Positions 60,270 to 64,000 of a stretch of 64,000 nt of DNA are shown here, one piece after another (position 1 is the first letter of the stretch; the number at the start of each line of letters is the position of its first letter). The stretch covers positions 2,852,001-2,916,000 of the forward strand of contig NC_018398.1 of the NCBI RefSeq assembly GCF_000208865.1, in the 5' to 3' direction. Source of the stretch: Neospora caninum Liverpool. Its lineage: Eukaryota > Apicomplexa > Conoidasida > Eucoccidiorida > Sarcocystidae. Under the pieces are notes generated by a model. That model saw nothing but the letters and a program-made list of their open reading frames with translations. It was not told where the DNA came from and made no database searches. A program made the position numbers and the translations under genes.

Positions 60270-61601
60270 GTCTTACCGGGTGTCGAGACATGCAGCTCTA
60301 CTAGCGGTGCATGCTAGCCCTCTTTTCTCCTTTCTGAAAACGGTAAAACGAGGAAGAGAACTTGCACAATCTTCTCCGTCAAGGACCATGTAGTTCTACC
60401 CGAACCCATTTTCTCACGGTCTCGACTTCTTTGCTTTAACAAGGCCTCACCCCGTTGCTGAAACTCGACCTCAGTGGATTTGTCGGTACCACTGTTGGTT
60501 CCCGGCGACACCGGGAATCATCGGTTTTCTCAACCTCATTTTTCTCTCTTTGTTTAGACACACTGCTGCTATTGGTGTTTGCTTCTCACGGAAGCCTTTT
60601 CTGCGTCGTGTCGACGCGCCGACGAGAAAGCTCCGGTCCCGCGACGCTGTGGAAGATTTCTGAACTGCAAACGTTGCCAACTCCCGTGGACGGGTTCCTT
60701 CCACTGTTTTTCGCCCTTTCCCCACTCTACCCATTCCTGTTGCTAGTTTCTGCGCAGCTCGCAGGGTTCCTCTTCCGCCTTCGCCCCCCTCGCTCTGCCG
60801 CGTAGTGCCATGGGTCCCGTCCGCTTCCTCGTCCACTTTGGAGCGAGACAGTCCTCGTGTCGCCACGCTCTCTGTTTCCTCTCATCGGCCGCCTTTCTCT
60901 CGCCTCTTCATGTGTCACCCCGAACGCGACCGCGCCTCTTCAGGAGGCGAATCCACCCCATGTGGCCCTTGCTGTGAAACGACTGGTTTCGTGGAACGCG
61001 TGAGCCTCTGCACACATCCCCATCTGAAGATACTGAGGAATGGACCGGGCTCTGGCGCGGTGCCGCGCTTCCGTGGGGATTTTCACGCGTCTTTTATTCC
61101 CGTAGATCTCTCGCTTTTCCGCTTCTCTGTGCCTTGTCCGCTGGTAGGCTCTCTCTGGGGACACCCGGCGTTCTCGACATCAAAGACACTCTCGGCAGAC
61201 TTCGACACTGTGGGAGCTACGCAGTCCTCATGGCGCGGCGGGACAGCAAGACTGGCGGGCGAGGGGCTGAAGCCGAGAACTCGATTGCTTTTTTTCTCCC
61301 GTGGAATCCGAGCCACGGGCAGATGAGAGCGCTGTCTATGCTCTCTTTTGTCGCGATCTCGACTTCTCGTCCCCGCGTCCGGGTTCCCTTCGCCGCTGTT
61401 TCGGCATCGTTTTCTTCGCTCACGGCTCCCCACGGTAGCTCTGGCAGTTGACTCCGACGGACAGTCGCCACTTCGCCTGTCCTCTCACCAGGCTCTACGT
61501 GCACTCTCTCGTTTGTCCCTTCTTCCCCTTCGCCTTGTCGCGCACACACGCGCCCACGTGCTCCATTGCCTTCTCTTTCCGCTTCCTTCCCGCGGGGCAA
61601 A
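60270..61601. other. Divergent intergenic region before the polycystin gene
   Basis: CT-rich leader-like sequence runs up to the polycystin start, and the presumed upstream region of the unidentified minus gene lies at its left edge. No exon was recognised. Promoters for both genes are expected here, but no defined motif was seen. Confidence 0.5.
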
Positions 61602-63924
61602 ATGCGGCCGATGCCTCCAGTGTTAGCCGCCAAGGCGGTTAACAAGCTGAAGCCGATTCCGCCGAGCCAGCCGTACCACGTGCCTCTCCGCGAGCTCCCG
61701 TACGTCCCAGTCGAGGCTCCTGCGCCCGCGCCGGCCGCACCTGAGCCGGTCCAGGTGCGCGTCGAAGCGGCGCCTGCGCCGCAGGAGATTGAGTTGCAGG
61801 AGGCCGTCAGCCTGCCTGTGGTTCGCGAGAAAAAGGTCCGAGAGAAGAAAGCTCGGGCAAAGGAGGAGCTGCAAGACCCCGCAAAGCTGGACGTCGGCGA
61901 GGTGATTCGAAACCAAAAGTCTCTTTCGCGCCGCGAAGTGTACAGACGCCGTCTGTTCCCGGTCAGTTTCGAGTACGCCGCCGGCCAGGTCAGCGAGGGC
62001 GACATCATTCTCGGCAGGCGTCCAAACATCGTCGAGGCGCTCGCCTACGTGCTCTTTCTTGTCGCGTTCATTCTGTTTGTCGCCGCAAACGCAGAAGTCC
62101 CTCTCGTTCACTCGACCAACTCGTCGCTGCAGGAGATCCTCGCTGCGACGCAGGTACCCTCCGGGTCCGCATTCAATACCTGGAGCAGCTTGGCAGCAGA
62201 GACGGACGCCGCGGTGGCTGAACTCACGGTGAAGGGGTCGGAGGCGCTCTTCCTGTCACTCCAGTCCTTGCGAACGAAGGCAGACGTCGCGTCGTGGCTG
62301 CGGCACGGCCTCTTTGGGCTGCCGTCATTCCCAAACATCGGGAAAAATGTGATTTGCGGGCCCTGTGTGCGCTTGACGGTGCGCCGACTTAACTTCACGG
62401 AGACGACCAGTGCTATCGGGTACACTGAAGTATGGCCAGTCGACTCCGTCTCCGCGACCGGATCTCTCTCGACGTCCTCGATGCAACTGACAGGCATTTC
62501 CGAACGTCTCGGAGGGACTACCGCGGACGCCGGCGCGCGGCTGCAGTGGACGTACACCGCGTACCCCGTCCAGTCGACCAAAACGTTTCAAGGACAGGGC
62601 GGCTACGCGGAGACCATTTGTGGAGCGAATGCAGACGCCATGCTGCAGAAACTCTCGCAGAACCAGCCGCTGTCCAGATACCCTCCCTGGTTCCTTCCAA
62701 ACGGACTCATTGGGTCGCGACACACAGTCACGGTCGTCGCCGACTTCTTGTCTGTGAACCCCGAAAGCTTCTCCACTTCCTACACGTACATCCCCTTTCA
62801 GTTCACCAGTGCAGGTGCGGCGTGGAAAAGAAACGAAGCGACGAAAACTCGCAGACTTGCCACACGTTAGGTGCTGACGGGGCGCTATTCTCAGGAGCTC
62901 CTCTCTGTTTAGAGGACCAGAAGAGACCGTCAATATGCACATATATATTAACGTATACTTTAATATAGGTATTAATATATGTATTAATACATGTATTCAT
63001 GTATGTACTCATATATGGATTAAATATGTATATACATGCAAGCAAGGATGCACATAGGTACATAGATACTCGCGCGAGCGTCAGCCTGCGTCACTTGCCG
63101 CACTGCCCCGCGAGCTGCTACTTGTCTCATGCGTCACGATTCCAGGAGCGATGGAAACAAAGTGCAGTTCTCTTCCCTGCGTCTTCGCGCTTGTATGCGC
63201 GCACACACGGACATGCAGTTGGTAGTATGTGTCGATGCTTCTTGCAAATACATACGCAAATGTGTGGATATCTCCGTCTGTATATACATTTCTGTGTATT
63301 TCTGTATATCCATGCATCTTTCTCTCCCGCTCTATCTATCTTCCGCTCTCTCTGTGTATATCTGTGGGTGTGTGTCTGTGTGGCCGCGTGGCGTGTTCTG
63401 TCTTTTCCGATCGTTCGCGTTTTCCCTGCGTCCACGCGCCCTCCTCGTGTCTGTTGTGTTTTGCCTCTCGGTGTAGGTACCCTGCTTCCGGTTCGTGTGT
63501 GGTCTCAAACGGCGCTTTCGTCGGCGGGGCGGAGCTCTGCAGGGCTGCGCTACGGCTGCTTGGCCGCCTCGGTGGTATTTCTCTTGGCGTATTTGTGGTT
63601 TTTATATCTGAAAGTGCGCGAGGTTCACGGCTTCCGACCCTTCATTTACGACTTTTGGAACTGCTTCGCCGTCGCGCACCTCGCCCTTGTCTTGCTCACC
63701 TTTCTTTTTTTTCTGCTGGCCTCTCTCGTCTCGAGTGTCCCCGGCGCCTCCAGTCAGGTCGGACAAGACGGCGTCGCGATAGCCCAGTCCGAGTGGCTGA
63801 CGGCGGATCTCTCCGAGACACTCAATGAGAAAGCGTCCGCTGTAGCGACAGTCGCCACCATGAGTCAGCTCTTTTGGACAGTGGCTGCGATCGCCGTCTT
63901 TTGTGGATGCATTCTGATGATCCG
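61602..63924 (+). CDS. Polycystin-type (PKD2/TRPP) cation channel, 5' part
   Basis: N-terminal part of a polycystin/TRPP channel, a probable Ca2+-permeable cation channel. Start ATG at 61602 (CAAAATGCGG). Exon 1 is 61602-62814, exon 2 63477-63924; the phase-1 join restores a Gly. A Pro/Ala-rich then Lys/Glu-rich cytosolic N-terminus is followed by S1 (ALAYVLFLVAFILFVAANAE) and the family polycystin (TOP) domain: PLVHSTNSSLQEIL, the CGPCVRLTVRRL element, and FLPNGLIG. Exon 2 carries S2 (LAASVVFLLAYLWFLYLKVR), a conserved link with FIYDFWNCF, S3 and the beginning of S4. The gene runs off the right edge, so pore and C-terminus are not in this window. Toxoplasma is reported to have two such proteins, TgTRPPL-1 and TgTRPPL-2; which one this is cannot be told here. 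Confidence 0.92.
62937..63025. repeat. AT-rich degenerate tetra/hexanucleotide repeat in polycystin intron
   Basis: Imperfect units around TATTAATA and CATGTATTCATG lie within intron 62815-63476 and read open on the minus strand only because of low complexity. Confidence 0.75.
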
Positions 63925-64000
63925 GTAGGCAAGACGAGAGACAGGAGACACAGAGAGGACCAGCGGGAGAGGAGAAGAGAGAGGGAGAGAAAGAGGACGA

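Noticed and set aside
1..64000. Bacterial-type features (operons, ribosome binding sites, tRNA clusters, IS elements)
   Set aside because: Introns, GT-AG splice sites and family content show a eukaryotic nuclear locus. No tRNA cloverleaf, transposase or reverse transcriptase was recognised by eye.

Overview
The window reads as nuclear DNA of a coccidian apicomplexan of the Toxoplasma/Neospora/Hammondia group. The evidence is multi-exon genes, coding sequence with long Ser/Ala/Gly/Arg-rich insertions, frequent TA microsatellites and TGCATGC motifs, a CPW-WPC family gene (an apicomplexan family), and degenerate nuclear copies of the apicomplexan mitochondrial cytochrome b gene. The species cannot be fixed from the sequence alone. 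Exon structures were built by hand from splice signals, phase agreement and family similarity. Where a junction did not close, the entry says so.

Layout, left to right. (1) 2.0-10.7 kb, plus: a very large YheT/EMB8-type alpha/beta hydrolase. (2) 10.7-15.3 kb: a largely empty convergent gap. (3) 15.3-20.6 kb, minus: a divergent importin-alpha-like ARM protein with one apparent GC-AG intron. (4) 20.6-25.0 kb: a lower-GC stretch with a probable two-exon 215-residue gene and a few orphan exons. (5) 25.0-27.3 kb, plus: a secreted CPW-WPC protein. (6) 27.6-30.2 kb, minus: a candidate histone stem-loop binding protein (SLBP). (7) 32.6-46.5 kb, minus: symplekin, at least 20 exons. (8) 47.9-50.8 kb, plus: DNAAF6/PIH1D3, a dynein-arm assembly factor. 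(9) 51.6-53.4 kb, minus: an ER thioredoxin-like membrane protein. (10) 54.1-55.6 kb, plus: an unidentified small gene. (11) 55.9-56.9 kb, minus: an intronless PAP2 lipid phosphatase. (12) 57.8-60.3 kb, minus: an unidentified multi-exon gene. (13) 61.6 kb to the end, plus: the start of a polycystin (PKD2/TRPP) cation channel.

How the genes relate. The most suggestive neighbourhood is SLBP beside symplekin on the same strand. In other eukaryotes both act in histone pre-mRNA 3'-end formation, SLBP as the hairpin reader and symplekin as the scaffold of the cleavage complex. DNAAF6 diverges from symplekin and implies a male-gamete (flagellated) expression programme. CPW-WPC proteins are also typically linked to sexual or zygote stages. 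The mitochondrial pieces lie in the SLBP-symplekin gap, inside a symplekin intron and possibly inside an importin intron, so organelle DNA has entered this locus more than once.

Two compositional regimes are visible. The hydrolase, symplekin and polycystin genes are GC-rich and full of low-complexity insertions. The 20-31 kb and 47-60 kb blocks have compact exons and lower GC.
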